From: an uncultured Burkholderiales bacterium
Lineage (GTDB): Bacteria > Pseudomonadota > Gammaproteobacteria > Burkholderiales > Burkholderiaceae_C
Direction of reading: 5' to 3'
Length of the DNA: 64,000 nucleotides
Assembly (NCBI GenBank): GCA_937873395.1
Contig: CALMYH010000036.1
Coordinates: 1 to 64,000, forward strand
The notes beneath the pieces were generated by a model. That model made no database searches. It saw only the letters and a program-made list of their open reading frames with translations, and was not told the DNA's origin. Shown piece after piece: positions 53,394-62,161 of this stretch. The position numbers were made by a program, and so were the translations under genes. Position 1 is the stretch's first letter; every line of letters starts with the position of its first letter.

Positions 53394-54304
53394 CGGCCCC
53401 CTTCCTGCTGGCGCGCCGTGTGGTGGTGGTAGAAGGCCAGCGGCACCACGATGAACAGGATCATGACGGTGGCCAGGGCGGTGGCCCGCGGCCAGTTGTT
53501 GCCCAGGAACATCTCGTCCCAGACCACGCGGCCGATCATCTGGTTCTCCGGACCCCCCAGCAGCGACGGAATCACGAACTCACCGACGCAGGGGATGAAC
53601 ACCAGCATGCAGCCGGCGATGATGCCCGACTTGGACAGCGGCACCGTGATCAGCCAGAAAGCCTTGAACGGCGTGGTGCCCAGGTCGTAGGCCGCCTCCA
53701 GCAGGCGCGTGTCCATCTTCACCAGGTTGGCATACAGCGGCAGGATCATGAACGGCAGGTAGACATAGGTCATGCCGACGATCATGGAGATGTCGGTGTA
53801 GACCATGCGGATCGGCTCGGAGGTCAGGCCGATGGCCATGAAAAACTGGTTGATCACGCCGCGGTCACCGAGCAGGCCGCGCCAGGCGTAGACACGCAAC
53901 AGGAACGCGGTCCAGAACGGGAGCATCACCATCAGCAGCAGCACCGGGCGGATGCCCTCGGGCGAACGCGCGATGAAGTAGGCGAACGGGTAACCGATCA
54001 CCAGGCACAGCACCGCGGTCACCGCCGCGTAGTACAGCGAGCGACCGTAGGCCTCGATGTAGAGCGTGCGAAACAGCGGCGCCCCTTCGTGGGTGCGGAA
54101 GATCGACAGGTAGTTCTCGTAGCGCAGGCGCAGCACCCCGGCCTCGGCGTCCCACAAGGCCTTGAACGGGTGGATGTCCGCCCCCTGGTCCACGAAGCTG
54201 ATGTACAGGACGATCAGGAAGGGCGCCAGAAAGAACAGCAGCAGCCAGGTGAACGGCACCCCGATGACGAAGCGCTTGCCTGGAATCGGTAGAGAAGAAG
54301 CCAT
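53390..54304 (-). CDS. potH: Putrescine ABC transporter permease PotH
   Basis: A 304-residue permease, six helices, with coupling loop LLEAAYDLGTTPFKAFWLITVPLS and the block LRVYAWRGLLGDRGVINQFFMAIGL. FVIPSLLGGPENQMIGRVVWDEMFLGNNWPRATALA is a PotB/PotH signature. The ATG at 54304 has a CAGGAG ribosome site (minus strand) and lies 20 bases after potG. The upstream in-frame region is out-of-family sequence. Confidence 0.92.
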   Translation of the reverse strand: MASSLPIPGKRFVIGVPFTWLLLFFLAPFLIVLYISFVDQGADIHPFKALWDAEAGVLRLRYENYLSIFRTHEGAPLFRTLYIEAYGRSLYYAAVTAVLCLVIGYPFAYFIARSPEGIRPVLLLMVMLPFWTAFLLRVYAWRGLLGDRGVINQFFMAIGLTSEPIRMVYTDISMIVGMTYVYLPFMILPLYANLVKMDTRLLEAAYDLGTTPFKAFWLITVPLSKSGIIAGCMLVFIPCVGEFVIPSLLGGPENQMIGRVVWDEMFLGNNWPRATALATVMILFIVVPLAFYHHHTARQQEGGR

Positions 54305-54324
54305 GGATCGCTCCTGTCTGTGAA

Positions 54325-55419
54325 TCAGTCGCGCAGGACGACAGCATCGAGATCGTCCCACCAGAAGAACACGTCGTCCTCCCAGGTCACGTCCAGCTGC
54401 TCATGCCGCGAGCCATTGGGCTCGGTGATCTTGACTTTGGTGCCCTGGGGCGTCACCACGATGAAGGTGTTGTACGAGCCGAAATAGGCGATCTCCTTGA
54501 CCCGTCCGCTGAACAGGTTGTGGTGCACCCCGTCCGGCCGCTCCTTGGCAATGTCGATTTTCTCGGGCCGAACGGCCACCGCCACCGGCATGCCGGCGGC
54601 ACCGCTGATGCCATGCCCGACATGGATCTCGCCGATCGACGTGCCCACGGCGCAACGGTCGGGTTCGTCCACCGTGAGCTTGCCGTCGAACAGGTTGACG
54701 TTGCCGATGAAGTCGGCCACGAAGCGGTTGGACGGATATTCGTAGACCTCCTGCGGCGAGCCCACCTGCAGCACGCGGCCCTTGCTCATGATGGCGATGC
54801 GGTTGGCCATGGTCATGGCCTCTTCCTGGTCGTGGGTGACCATGACCACGGTCACCCCGACCTTCTCGATGATGTTGACCAGCTCGAACTGGGTCTGCTC
54901 GCGCAGCTTCTTGTCCAGCGCCCCCAGGGGTTCATCGAGCAACAACAGCTTGGGCTTCTTGGCCAGGCTGCGCGCCAGCGCCACCCGCTGCTGCTGGCCT
55001 CCCGAGAGCTGGTGCGGCTTGCGCTTGGCGTAAGGGGTCAGCTGCACCAGGGCCAGCATTTCGTCGGTACGCTTGGCCACCTCGTCCTTGGGCAGCCCCT
55101 CGCGCTTGAGACCGAAGGCCACGTTTTCCCAGATCGACAGGTGGGGAAACAGCGCATACGACTGGAACATCATGTTGACCGGGCGGACATAGGGGGGCAT
55201 GCCCACCACGTCCTGTCCGCCCAGCAGGATGCGGCCCGAGGTCGGAGCCTCGAAACCGGCCAGCATGCGCAGCAAGGTCGACTTGCCACAACCCGAAGAG
55301 CCCAGCAGCGCAAAAATCTCGCCCTTGCCGATGGACAGGGACACATCGTCCACCGCCACGGTGTCGTCGAACCGCTTGACCAGCTTCTGGGTCACCAGAA
55401 AACCCGTGTTGTCCACCAT
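54325..55419 (-). CDS. potG: Putrescine ABC transporter ATP-binding protein PotG
   Basis: A 364-residue ABC ATPase of the spermidine/putrescine group: Walker A LGSSGCGKSTLL, signature LSGGQQQRVALARSL, Walker B LLLLDEPLGALD, and a C-terminal TOBE domain (about 270-364). PYVRPVNMMFQSYALFPHLSIWENVAFGL is the Q-loop block of PotA/PotG. It drives uptake through PotH and PotI. An attenuator-like terminator lies between potF and potG, so PotG may be made at lower levels than the binding protein. Confidence 0.92.
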   Translation of the reverse strand: MVDNTGFLVTQKLVKRFDDTVAVDDVSLSIGKGEIFALLGSSGCGKSTLLRMLAGFEAPTSGRILLGGQDVVGMPPYVRPVNMMFQSYALFPHLSIWENVAFGLKREGLPKDEVAKRTDEMLALVQLTPYAKRKPHQLSGGQQQRVALARSLAKKPKLLLLDEPLGALDKKLREQTQFELVNIIEKVGVTVVMVTHDQEEAMTMANRIAIMSKGRVLQVGSPQEVYEYPSNRFVADFIGNVNLFDGKLTVDEPDRCAVGTSIGEIHVGHGISGAAGMPVAVAVRPEKIDIAKERPDGVHHNLFSGRVKEIAYFGSYNTFIVVTPQGTKVKITEPNGSRHEQLDVTWEDDVFFWWDDLDAVVLRD

Positions 55420-55451
55420 GTCAGTACCTGTCGTTCATGCGGGATGCGGAT

Positions 55452-55489
55452 AAAAAAAGGGCTGTCCAACCCGTGGGATGAACAGCCCT
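55452..55489 (-). terminator. Intercistronic terminator/attenuator between potF and potG
   Basis: On the minus strand ACAGGGCT-type stem: AGGGCTGT (55458-55465 on plus) pairs with ACAGCCCT (55482-55489), with an inner CCC/GGG stem, and is followed by seven T residues in the transcript. It sits inside the pot operon, which points to partial termination giving more PotF than PotG, PotH and PotI. Confidence 0.8.
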
Positions 55490-55508
55490 GTGTGCTGGCG
55501 GGCGACGA

Positions 55509-56639
55509 TCAGCGGCCGCGCTTGAAAGCGTTGTAGACCTCGTTGAGCACGCCGCTCAGCTCGTTGGGGTAGCTGCCCGAAGGCACCAGACGGCCCATGT
55601 TCTCTTCGTTCAGGAAGATGGTCTCGTTGCTCTTGATCTCTTCGTTGATCAGCGGCAGCGCGGCCTTGTTGCCGGTCGGGTAGTTCATCTCGTTGGCCAT
55701 GGAGGCACCGCTTTCAGCCCGCAGGAAGAAGTCGATGAACCGGTGGGCGGCAGCCACGTTGCGCGCATCGGCCGGGATGGCCATCACGTCGACAAAGAAG
55801 ATTCCGCCGGTGCTGGGCAACAGCGGCACGATCTCGTCGGATCCACCCTGCTCCTTGACGCGGTCGGCGGCGATGTTGATGTCGCCCGACCAGCCGACAA
55901 AGGCACAGCCCAGACCGCCGGCGATGTCGTCGATCATGTTGCTGGAGAACTGGCGGATGTCAGGACGGACCTTCGCCAGCATTTCGCCGGCCGCACGCAG
56001 GTCATCCGGGTTGCTGCTGTAAGGGTCCTTGCCGATGTAATGCAGGGCCGCGGGCATGATTTCCGTCGGCGAGTCCAGGAACAGGATGCCGCAACCGCGC
56101 AGCTTGCGGCTGTATTCCGGGTTGAACACCAGCTCCCAGGAGTTGGCCGGCAGCGCGTCGGTGCCCAGGGCCGCGGTCACCTTCTGTTTGTTGATGCCCA
56201 CGGTGGTGAAACCCCAGCCCCAGGGCACGTAGTGGCGGTTGCCCTCGTCGATCGAGGCCAGCTTCTTCATGAAGGTGGGATCGAGGTTGGCCAGATTGGG
56301 GATCTGGCTCTTGTCCAGCGGCTGGTACAGGCCGGCTTCCAGCTGCTTCTTGGAGAAGCCGATGGTCGGCACCACGATGTCGTAACCCGAGTTGCCGGCG
56401 ATCAGCTTGGCGTGCAGGGTTTCGTTGTTGTCGAAGGTGTCGTAGTTGACCTTGATGCCGGTTTCCTGCTCGAAGGCGGCCAGCATGCCATCGGGAATGT
56501 AATCGTCCCAGTTGTAGATGTTCAGCACCTGGGCGGTGGGGCTGGCAGGCGCGGCCGCCGGTGCGGCCGCCTCTTCTTTTTTGCCGCAGGCGGCCAGGAA
56601 AACAACCGACATCGCCAGGGCCAGGGCTTGTTTCTTCAT
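55509..56639 (-). CDS. potF: Putrescine-binding lipoprotein PotF
   Basis: A 376-residue binding protein. The N-terminal signal MKKQALALAMSVVFLAAC ends in a lipobox (LAAC), so Cys18 is probably lipidated, unlike the soluble periplasmic PotF of E. coli. An Ala/Pro-rich linker follows. The fold starts QVLNIYNWDDYIPDGMLAAFEQETGIKVNYDTFDNNETLHAKL, the Pot/PotF/SpuD hallmark, with AFVGWSGDINIAADRV and the YPTGNKAALPLI end. It captures putrescine or agmatine for PotGHI. Confidence 0.9.
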   Translation of the reverse strand: MKKQALALAMSVVFLAACGKKEEAAAPAAAPASPTAQVLNIYNWDDYIPDGMLAAFEQETGIKVNYDTFDNNETLHAKLIAGNSGYDIVVPTIGFSKKQLEAGLYQPLDKSQIPNLANLDPTFMKKLASIDEGNRHYVPWGWGFTTVGINKQKVTAALGTDALPANSWELVFNPEYSRKLRGCGILFLDSPTEIMPAALHYIGKDPYSSNPDDLRAAGEMLAKVRPDIRQFSSNMIDDIAGGLGCAFVGWSGDINIAADRVKEQGGSDEIVPLLPSTGGIFFVDVMAIPADARNVAAAHRFIDFFLRAESGASMANEMNYPTGNKAALPLINEEIKSNETIFLNEENMGRLVPSGSYPNELSGVLNEVYNAFKRGR

Positions 56640-56767
56640 GGTGCAGATTCTCCGTACAGAACGTGGAGGGACAAAAAGGGAATGGCGGTGAACACCCGGT
56701 CCGTCAGCATGGAAGCAATAAACAGGCCACAGCAGCCCACCGCCGCGCACTCAAAGGCCACTGTAGC

Positions 56768-56792
56768 AAAAAAAACGCCCCATCATGGAGCG
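56768..56792 (-). terminator. Terminator after the puuA-spuC unit
   Basis: On the minus strand CGCTCC-ATGAT-GGGGCG (stem with one T-G pair) is followed by eight T residues. It lies beyond the stop of the transaminase gene at 56809 and before potF. Confidence 0.75.
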
Positions 56793-56808
56793 CAACCGAC
56801 ACGAATGC

Positions 56809-58248
56809 TCAAGCGAGTTGTCCGGACGACGCCAGCTCGGCCATGGTGGCATCGAGGCAGCGCACGATCAGGGCCATCATCTCGTCGATCTGGGCCCGGC
56901 TCATGGTCAGGGGCGGGGCGATGATCATGCGGTCGCCCACGGCACGCATGATCAGGCCGTTGCGGAAGCAGTGGCCGCGGCAGATCATGCCGACCGCCAG
57001 CTCCGGGTCGAACATTTCTCGGCGGGCCTTGTTCTTGACCAGCACCAGACCGGCCACGAATCCGCAGGTCTCGGCCTCGGTCACCAGCGGATGCCGGTTG
57101 AGCTCCGCAAAGCGCTCGGCCAGGTAAGGGCCCGTGTCCTCGCGAACCCGCTGCGGCAGGCCTTCCCGTTCCATCAGCTCCAGATTGGCCAGCGCCACCG
57201 CGCAGGCCACCGGATGGCCACTGTAGGTGTAGCCGTGGTTGAACTCGCCGCCCTTGTCGATCAGCACCTGGGCCACGCGGTCGCCCACCATGACCCCGCC
57301 CAGCGGGATGTAGCCGCTGGTGACGCCCTTGGCGAAGGTCACCATGTCCGGGCGGTAGCCGAACTTCTCGTAGGCGAACCAGTGGCCCAGGCGACCGAAG
57401 GCGCAGATGACCTCGTCGGAGATCAGCAGGATGCCGTACCGGTCGACAATGCGCTGGATTTCCGGCCAGTAGGTCTCGGGCGGGATGATGACGCCGCCGG
57501 CGCCCTGCACCGGTTCGGCGATGAAGGCCGCCACCTTGTGCGGCCCGATCTCCAGGATCTTTTCTTCCAGCCAGCGCGCGGCGCGGACGCCGAACTCGTC
57601 GCGGCTCTCGCCCGGGTCGGCGTTCTCGAAGAAGTAGGGCTGGCCGATGTGCACGATATTGGGGATCGGCAGGTCGCCTTGTGCGTGCATGCCGCTCATG
57701 CCGCCCAGTGAGGCGCCGGCCATGGTCGAGCCATGGTAGGCATTGTGGCGGCTGATGATGACCTTGCGCTGGGGCTGGCCCATCAGGTCCCAGTAGCGGC
57801 GTGCCAGTCGCACGTTGGTGTCGTTGCTCTCGGAACCGCTGCTGGAAAAGAACACGTGTTCGAAACGGCGCCCGCCGACCTGAGGCGCCAGCTGAGCCAG
57901 CTTGGTGGCCAGCTGCACCGCCGGCACGTTGGTGGTCTGGAAAAAGCTGTTGTAGAAGGGCAGCGTCATCATCTGCCGGTAGGCCACGTCCGCCAGCTCC
58001 TTGCGGCCGTAGCCGGCGTTGACGCACCACAGGCCGCTCATGCCGTCCAGGATCTTGTGCCCCTCGGAGTCCCACACATAGATGTCGTCCGCATGGGTGA
58101 TGACGCGCGCTCCGCGTGTGGCCAGGTCCCCGTGATCGGTGAACGGATGCAGGAAATGCGCGCTGTCCAGCGCCTGGATGGCCTGGGTATCGTGCTTCTC
58201 GGCGCGCTGAACCAGCACCGGCGGAGCAATGAGGGTGGAGGTGTTCAT
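56809..58248 (-). CDS. spuC: Putrescine:pyruvate aminotransferase, SpuC-like
   Basis: A 479-residue class III transaminase. AHFLHPFTDHGDLATRG, GMSGLWCVNAGYGRKELADVAYRQM, SGSESNDTNVRLARRYWDL and ISRHNAYHGSTMAGASLGG identify the omega-amino-acid/SpuC group, with PLP lysine in FAKGVTSGYIPLGGV. It converts putrescine (and perhaps cadaverine) to 4-aminobutyraldehyde using pyruvate, which PuuC can oxidise, giving a bypass of gamma-glutamylation. The start at 58248 follows GGGGGAATCC-type leader (upstream ORF extension to 58650 overlaps puuA and is not real). It follows puuA closely, 23 bases. Confidence 0.88.
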   Translation of the reverse strand: MNTSTLIAPPVLVQRAEKHDTQAIQALDSAHFLHPFTDHGDLATRGARVITHADDIYVWDSEGHKILDGMSGLWCVNAGYGRKELADVAYRQMMTLPFYNSFFQTTNVPAVQLATKLAQLAPQVGGRRFEHVFFSSSGSESNDTNVRLARRYWDLMGQPQRKVIISRHNAYHGSTMAGASLGGMSGMHAQGDLPIPNIVHIGQPYFFENADPGESRDEFGVRAARWLEEKILEIGPHKVAAFIAEPVQGAGGVIIPPETYWPEIQRIVDRYGILLISDEVICAFGRLGHWFAYEKFGYRPDMVTFAKGVTSGYIPLGGVMVGDRVAQVLIDKGGEFNHGYTYSGHPVACAVALANLELMEREGLPQRVREDTGPYLAERFAELNRHPLVTEAETCGFVAGLVLVKNKARREMFDPELAVGMICRGHCFRNGLIMRAVGDRMIIAPPLTMSRAQIDEMMALIVRCLDATMAELASSGQLA

Positions 58249-58271
58249 GGGGGAATCCTTGTGTGCGGTTC

Positions 58272-59633
58272 TCAGACGTGGAGCAAAAGATGCTCGCGCT
58301 CCCAGGGCGAGATCACCTTCATGAACTCCTCGAATTCGAGTTCCTTGATCTCGGTGTAGATGGTCACGAACTCCTTGCCCAGGATGTCGTGCAGATCCGT
58401 CTCGCGGCGCAACCAGTCCAGCGCTTCGCCCAGGCTGCGCGGCAGCGAGTACGGGGCAAGATACGCATCGCCTTTCATCTCGGCCTTGGGTTTGATCTGG
58501 TTCTTCATGCCCAGGTAGCCGCAGGCCAGCGTCATGGCCATGGCGATGTAGGGGTTGGCATCGGCGCCGATCACACGGTTCTCGACACGTCGCGCGGCCG
58601 GGCTGGAGATGGGCGAACGGATGCCCACGGTGCGGTTGTCGTAGCCCCACTCGATGTTGATCGGCGCGGCGGTGTGGCGCGACAGGCGCCGGTAGCTGTT
58701 GACGTAGGGTGCCACCAGGGCCATGGCCGCCGGGATGTAGCGCTGCAGCCCGCCGATGTAGTGGAAAAAGGCCTCGCTGGCGCTGCCGTCCGGGTGGCTG
58801 AAGATGTTCTTGCCGCTGGCCTTGTCGACGATGCTCTGGTGGATGTGCATGGCACTGCCCGGCTCGCCGGCAATCGGCTTGGCCATGAAGGTGGCGTACA
58901 TGTCGTGGCGCAGCGCCGCCTCGCGCACGGTGCGCTTGAAGAAGAACACCTCGTCGGCCAGGCCCAGCGGGTGGTCGTGGAAGAAGTTGATCTCCATCTG
59001 GCCGGCCCCGATCTCGTGGATCAGGGTGTCGACATTTAGCTCCATCAGGTTGCAGTACTCGTAGATTTCCTCGAACAGCGGGTCGAATTCGTTGACCGCG
59101 TCGATGCTGTAGGCCTGACGCGAGGTCTCGGCCCGGCCGCTGCGGCCCACCGGCGGGCGCAGCAGGGTGTTGGGGTCGGTGTTGCGGGCGGTCAGGTAGA
59201 ACTCGAGCTCGGGCGCGATCACCGGCGACCAGCCCTCGACTTCGTACAGGTTGCAGATGTGGCGCAGCACCGAGCGCGGGGCGTAGGGCACCAGCTTGCC
59301 GGTGTGGTCGAAACAGTCGTGGATGACCTGGGCGGTGGGGTCGCTGGCCCAGGGCACGATGCGCACGGTGGACGGGTCCGGGCGCAGCTGCATGTCGCGG
59401 TCGGTTGGTTCGATCACGTCGAAGTACGAGCCGCTGGTGGGCTGCTCACCGGTCACGCTCATGGCCACGATAGCGTGCGGCAGGCGCATGCCGCGGTCTT
59501 CGGTGAACTTCTCGCGCGGCAGGATCTTGCCGCGCGCCACGCCGGTGAGGTCGGGCACCAGGCACTCGATCTCGGTCACGCGGTTTCGGTTGAGCCACTG
59601 CTCCAGGTCGTTGAAATTCTGCGGGGCATTCAT
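58272..59633 (-). CDS. puuA: Gamma-glutamylputrescine synthetase
   Basis: A 453-residue glutamine-synthetase-like ligase. It joins glutamate to putrescine with ATP at the head of the Puu pathway. MNAPQNFNDLEQWLNRNRVTEIECLVPDLTGVARGKILPREKF, PVIAPELEFYLTARNTDPN (metal Glu), EIGAGQMEINFFHDHPL and TVNSYRRL-type YVNSYRRLSRHTAAPINIEWGYDNRTVGIR match PuuA. In contrast to the GlnT-like paralogue at 44.8 kb it is adjacent to puuD and a spuC-type gene, so the putrescine substrate is well supported. Confidence 0.9.
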   Translation of the reverse strand: MNAPQNFNDLEQWLNRNRVTEIECLVPDLTGVARGKILPREKFTEDRGMRLPHAIVAMSVTGEQPTSGSYFDVIEPTDRDMQLRPDPSTVRIVPWASDPTAQVIHDCFDHTGKLVPYAPRSVLRHICNLYEVEGWSPVIAPELEFYLTARNTDPNTLLRPPVGRSGRAETSRQAYSIDAVNEFDPLFEEIYEYCNLMELNVDTLIHEIGAGQMEINFFHDHPLGLADEVFFFKRTVREAALRHDMYATFMAKPIAGEPGSAMHIHQSIVDKASGKNIFSHPDGSASEAFFHYIGGLQRYIPAAMALVAPYVNSYRRLSRHTAAPINIEWGYDNRTVGIRSPISSPAARRVENRVIGADANPYIAMAMTLACGYLGMKNQIKPKAEMKGDAYLAPYSLPRSLGEALDWLRRETDLHDILGKEFVTIYTEIKELEFEEFMKVISPWEREHLLLHV

Positions 59634-59664
59634 GTGCCGGTTCCTTGGTGGTTGATCGTGTTCG

Positions 59665-60462
59665 TCAGTGCCGGGCCAGGGCCAGGTCGGCGGCCTGCAG
59701 GCGCTGGCTCATGCGCTGGCGACAGGCCCGACCGAAGGCCTCGAAAATGGCACTGTAGAAGGCATTCTCGTGGCTGCGCCACTCCGGATGCCATTGCACC
59801 GCGTAGGCAAAGGTGCGCGCGCCCTGAACGGCAAAGGCCTCGACCAGACCGTCGGGGGCATGGGCCATGGCCTGAAGCCCGGGCGCCAGGCGGGCGATGC
59901 CCTGGCCGTGCAGCGAGTTGACGCGGGCCTCCGGCGCGCCGGCCCAGGTCTCGAACACGCTGCCCGGCACGAAGCGCACCGGATGCGCCGGGGCGTACTG
60001 CTCGTCCGGCGGAGCGGTCTTGGATTCGCGGTGGTCCATGAGTCCGGACACCTCGTGCACCCGCTGGTGCAGGGCACCCCCCAGGGCTACGTTGATCTCC
60101 TGGAAGCCGCGGCAGATGCCCAGCAGCGGCACACCCTGGTGCACACAGGCCCTGACCAGCGCCAGGGTCAGCGAATCGCGCACCGGGTCCAGGGGCAGAC
60201 TCGGGTCGGCCACCGCCTCGTCGAAATGCGAGGGGTGGACGTTGGACACCGAGCCGGTCAGCATCACACCGTCGACCAGGGACAGCAACTCGTCGATCTG
60301 CTCGACGTCGGCCAGCGGGAACATGACCGGCTGGGCCTGGGCGGACACCTTCACCGCACGGGCGTACTTGTCGCCCAGCAGCAGAAAAGGCATCTGGTGC
60401 CCGTGGTCGCCCAGCAGGCGGTGGTCGGCGGGCAGCCAGACCATGCAGGGTGGCGTCTTCAT
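59665..60462 (-). CDS. puuD: Gamma-glutamyl-gamma-aminobutyrate hydrolase
   Basis: A 265-residue class I amidotransferase-type hydrolase that splits gamma-glutamyl-GABA into glutamate and GABA. The nucleophile Cys is in LLGICRGFQEINVALGGALHQRVHE, and the catalytic His-Glu pair is in VQWHPEWRS near residue 233. KYARAVKVSAQAQPVMFPL and DGVMLTGSVSNVHPSHF complete the PuuD signature. The ATG at 60462 follows CAGGAGACCCC on its strand. Its promoter region faces the MocR regulator, with an operator-like dyad between. Confidence 0.93.
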   Translation of the reverse strand: MKTPPCMVWLPADHRLLGDHGHQMPFLLLGDKYARAVKVSAQAQPVMFPLADVEQIDELLSLVDGVMLTGSVSNVHPSHFDEAVADPSLPLDPVRDSLTLALVRACVHQGVPLLGICRGFQEINVALGGALHQRVHEVSGLMDHRESKTAPPDEQYAPAHPVRFVPGSVFETWAGAPEARVNSLHGQGIARLAPGLQAMAHAPDGLVEAFAVQGARTFAYAVQWHPEWRSHENAFYSAIFEAFGRACRQRMSQRLQAADLALARH

Positions 60463-60492
60463 GGGGTCTCCTGAACTTGATTCTGCTTCGCA

Positions 60493-60540
60493 AATTGGAT
60501 CACAATGGGAGCCAGTTGGCATGTCCTGATGGTGCCAATT
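60493..60540. promoter_or_regulatory. Operator-like repeats between puuD and the MocR gene
   Basis: TTGGCA (60516-60521) and TGCCAA (60533-60538) form a perfect 6-bp inverted repeat with 11 bases between. ATTGG and GTTGG motifs at 60494 and 60515 are spaced 21 bases apart, two helical turns, as in MocR (GabR-like) sites. The regulator at 60670 is the obvious candidate; binding is inferred. Confidence 0.45.
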
Positions 60541-60630
60541 GAACTCCCCCTGCGCCGCTTCGCGTCTTCCCCCCTGGAAGGGGGGACCGCGCCTGCGGCC
60601 CGGCGAAGCCGGTTCCGCGGCGCGTGCTGG
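60541..60630. repeat. Dispersed palindromic repeat, copy 3
   Basis: Same layout as the copies at 43002 and 47533: CTCCCCCTGCGCCGCT, TCTTCCCCCCTGGAAGGGGGGACC and GGCCCGGCGAAGCCGGTTCCGCGG. It forms the leader of the MocR gene and separates it from its putative operator. Confidence 0.8.
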
Positions 60631-60669
60631 ACGTGGATCCCCTCCAGCCTGCATTTATTCCAACCCCCA

Positions 60670-62157
60670 ATGCTTTCTGAGTTTCTTTTGGCGGAGATGC
60701 ACCGGTTGGGCAGCCAGGATGCGCTGCCCCTGCACCGGCAGCTGTACGAGGCGCTGCGGCGGGCGGTGCTCGACGGCAAGCTGGCGCCGGGCGAGCGGCT
60801 GCCGTCCAGCCGCGATCTGGCGCAGGACCTTCAGCTCTCGCGCAACACGGTGGTGGCCGCCATCAACCAGCTCACGGTCGAGGGCTACCTCAGCAGCCAC
60901 GTGGGCAGCGGCACCTATGTGCACGACAACGTGCCCCGCGCCGGGCGCGGCAGCGGCGGTGCCCGCCAGCACCTGCCGGCCGGCACCCCGGCCGGCGGCC
61001 TGTCGGCGCGCGGCCAGACCCTGAGCCGGCAGTTCTGCGCCCGCGAACTGGAGGTGCAGCCCTTCACGCCCGGCATCGCCGACTTCAGCGCCTTTCCGCT
61101 GGCCCTGTGGCAGCGGCTGCAGAACAAGCACTGGCGCATGACCTACCCGGACATGCTGGACTACAACGCCTCGGGCGGCTACGCGCCGCTGCGCCGGGCC
61201 ATCACCGACTACCTGCGGGTGTTCCGCAGCGTGCACCTGGACGCCGACCAGGTGGTCATCACCACCGGCACCCAGCAGTCGCTGGAGCTGTGCGCGCGCC
61301 TGCTGGCCGACCATGGCGACACGGTCTGGGTGGAGGACCCGGCCTACTGGGGCGCGGCCAAGGCCCTGAGCGCCTGCGGCCAGCGCATCCACCCGGTCGC
61401 GGTGGACGACGAAGGCATCTGCCCCGGCCCGGCCGACGAGGCACAGCCGCCCCGGCTGATCTACGTCACACCCTCGCACCAGTACCCGACCGGTGCCGTG
61501 ATGTCGCTGGCCCGGCGAAACCAGTTGCTGGCCACCGCGCGCGCCCACGGCGCCTGGGTGCTGGAGGACGACTACGACAGCGAATACCGGTTCAGCGGTC
61601 CGCCACTGTCCTCGCTGCAGGGACTGGACCCGGACGGCCGCGTACTCTACATGGGCACCTTCTCCAAGGTGCTCTACCCCGGCTTGAAGCTCGGCTATCT
61701 GGTGGTGCCCAAGGCGCTGGCCGAGGCCTTCCGGCAGGCCCACTACGACCTGAACCGCCCCGGGCAGATGCCCACGCAGGCGGCGCTGGCCGAGTTCATC
61801 GAGATGGGCCACTTCGCCAGCGCGCTGCGCAAGGCGCGCCAGAGTTATGCCGAACGGCGCCGCTGCCTGCTCCAGGCCCTGCAGCCGGTGCTGGACATGC
61901 CCGGTGGTCAGGGTCCTTTCATCAGCGGCGCCGAGCAGGGCCTGCACCTGTGCCTGCGCCTGCCGGCTCCGGTGGACGACCGCGCCCTGGCCCGGCAGCT
62001 GGCCCAGCAGGGCCTGACGGTGCGGCCCCTCTCGGCCTACTGCCTTTCACGCCAGGACCTGCGCGGCCTGGTGATCGGCTACGGTTACGCACCGCTGGCC
62101 GGCATCGAGCGCTGGGGTCCGGCGATTGCCGCTGCCGTGCGACAGGCCCTGGACTGA
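60670..62157 (+). CDS. MocR-family regulator (GntR helix-turn-helix fused to aminotransferase fold)
   Basis: A 495-residue PLP-binding regulator. Residues 18-85 form a GntR-type winged helix: LYEALRRAVLDGKLAPGERLPSSRDLAQDLQLSRNTVVAAINQLTVEGYL. The rest is a class I aminotransferase fold with EDDYDSEYR and SKVLYPGLKLGYLVVP, holding the PLP lysine. MocR proteins such as GabR and PuuR-like regulators sense GABA or polyamines bound to PLP. Divergent from puuD, it is the probable local regulator of the polyamine genes. The ATG at 60670 lacks a good ribosome site; an alternative ATG at 60697 is equally weak. Confidence 0.88.
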   Translation: MLSEFLLAEMHRLGSQDALPLHRQLYEALRRAVLDGKLAPGERLPSSRDLAQDLQLSRNTVVAAINQLTVEGYLSSHVGSGTYVHDNVPRAGRGSGGARQHLPAGTPAGGLSARGQTLSRQFCARELEVQPFTPGIADFSAFPLALWQRLQNKHWRMTYPDMLDYNASGGYAPLRRAITDYLRVFRSVHLDADQVVITTGTQQSLELCARLLADHGDTVWVEDPAYWGAAKALSACGQRIHPVAVDDEGICPGPADEAQPPRLIYVTPSHQYPTGAVMSLARRNQLLATARAHGAWVLEDDYDSEYRFSGPPLSSLQGLDPDGRVLYMGTFSKVLYPGLKLGYLVVPKALAEAFRQAHYDLNRPGQMPTQAALAEFIEMGHFASALRKARQSYAERRRCLLQALQPVLDMPGGQGPFISGAEQGLHLCLRLPAPVDDRALARQLAQQGLTVRPLSAYCLSRQDLRGLVIGYGYAPLAGIERWGPAIAAAVRQALD

Positions 62158-62161
62158 CGCG

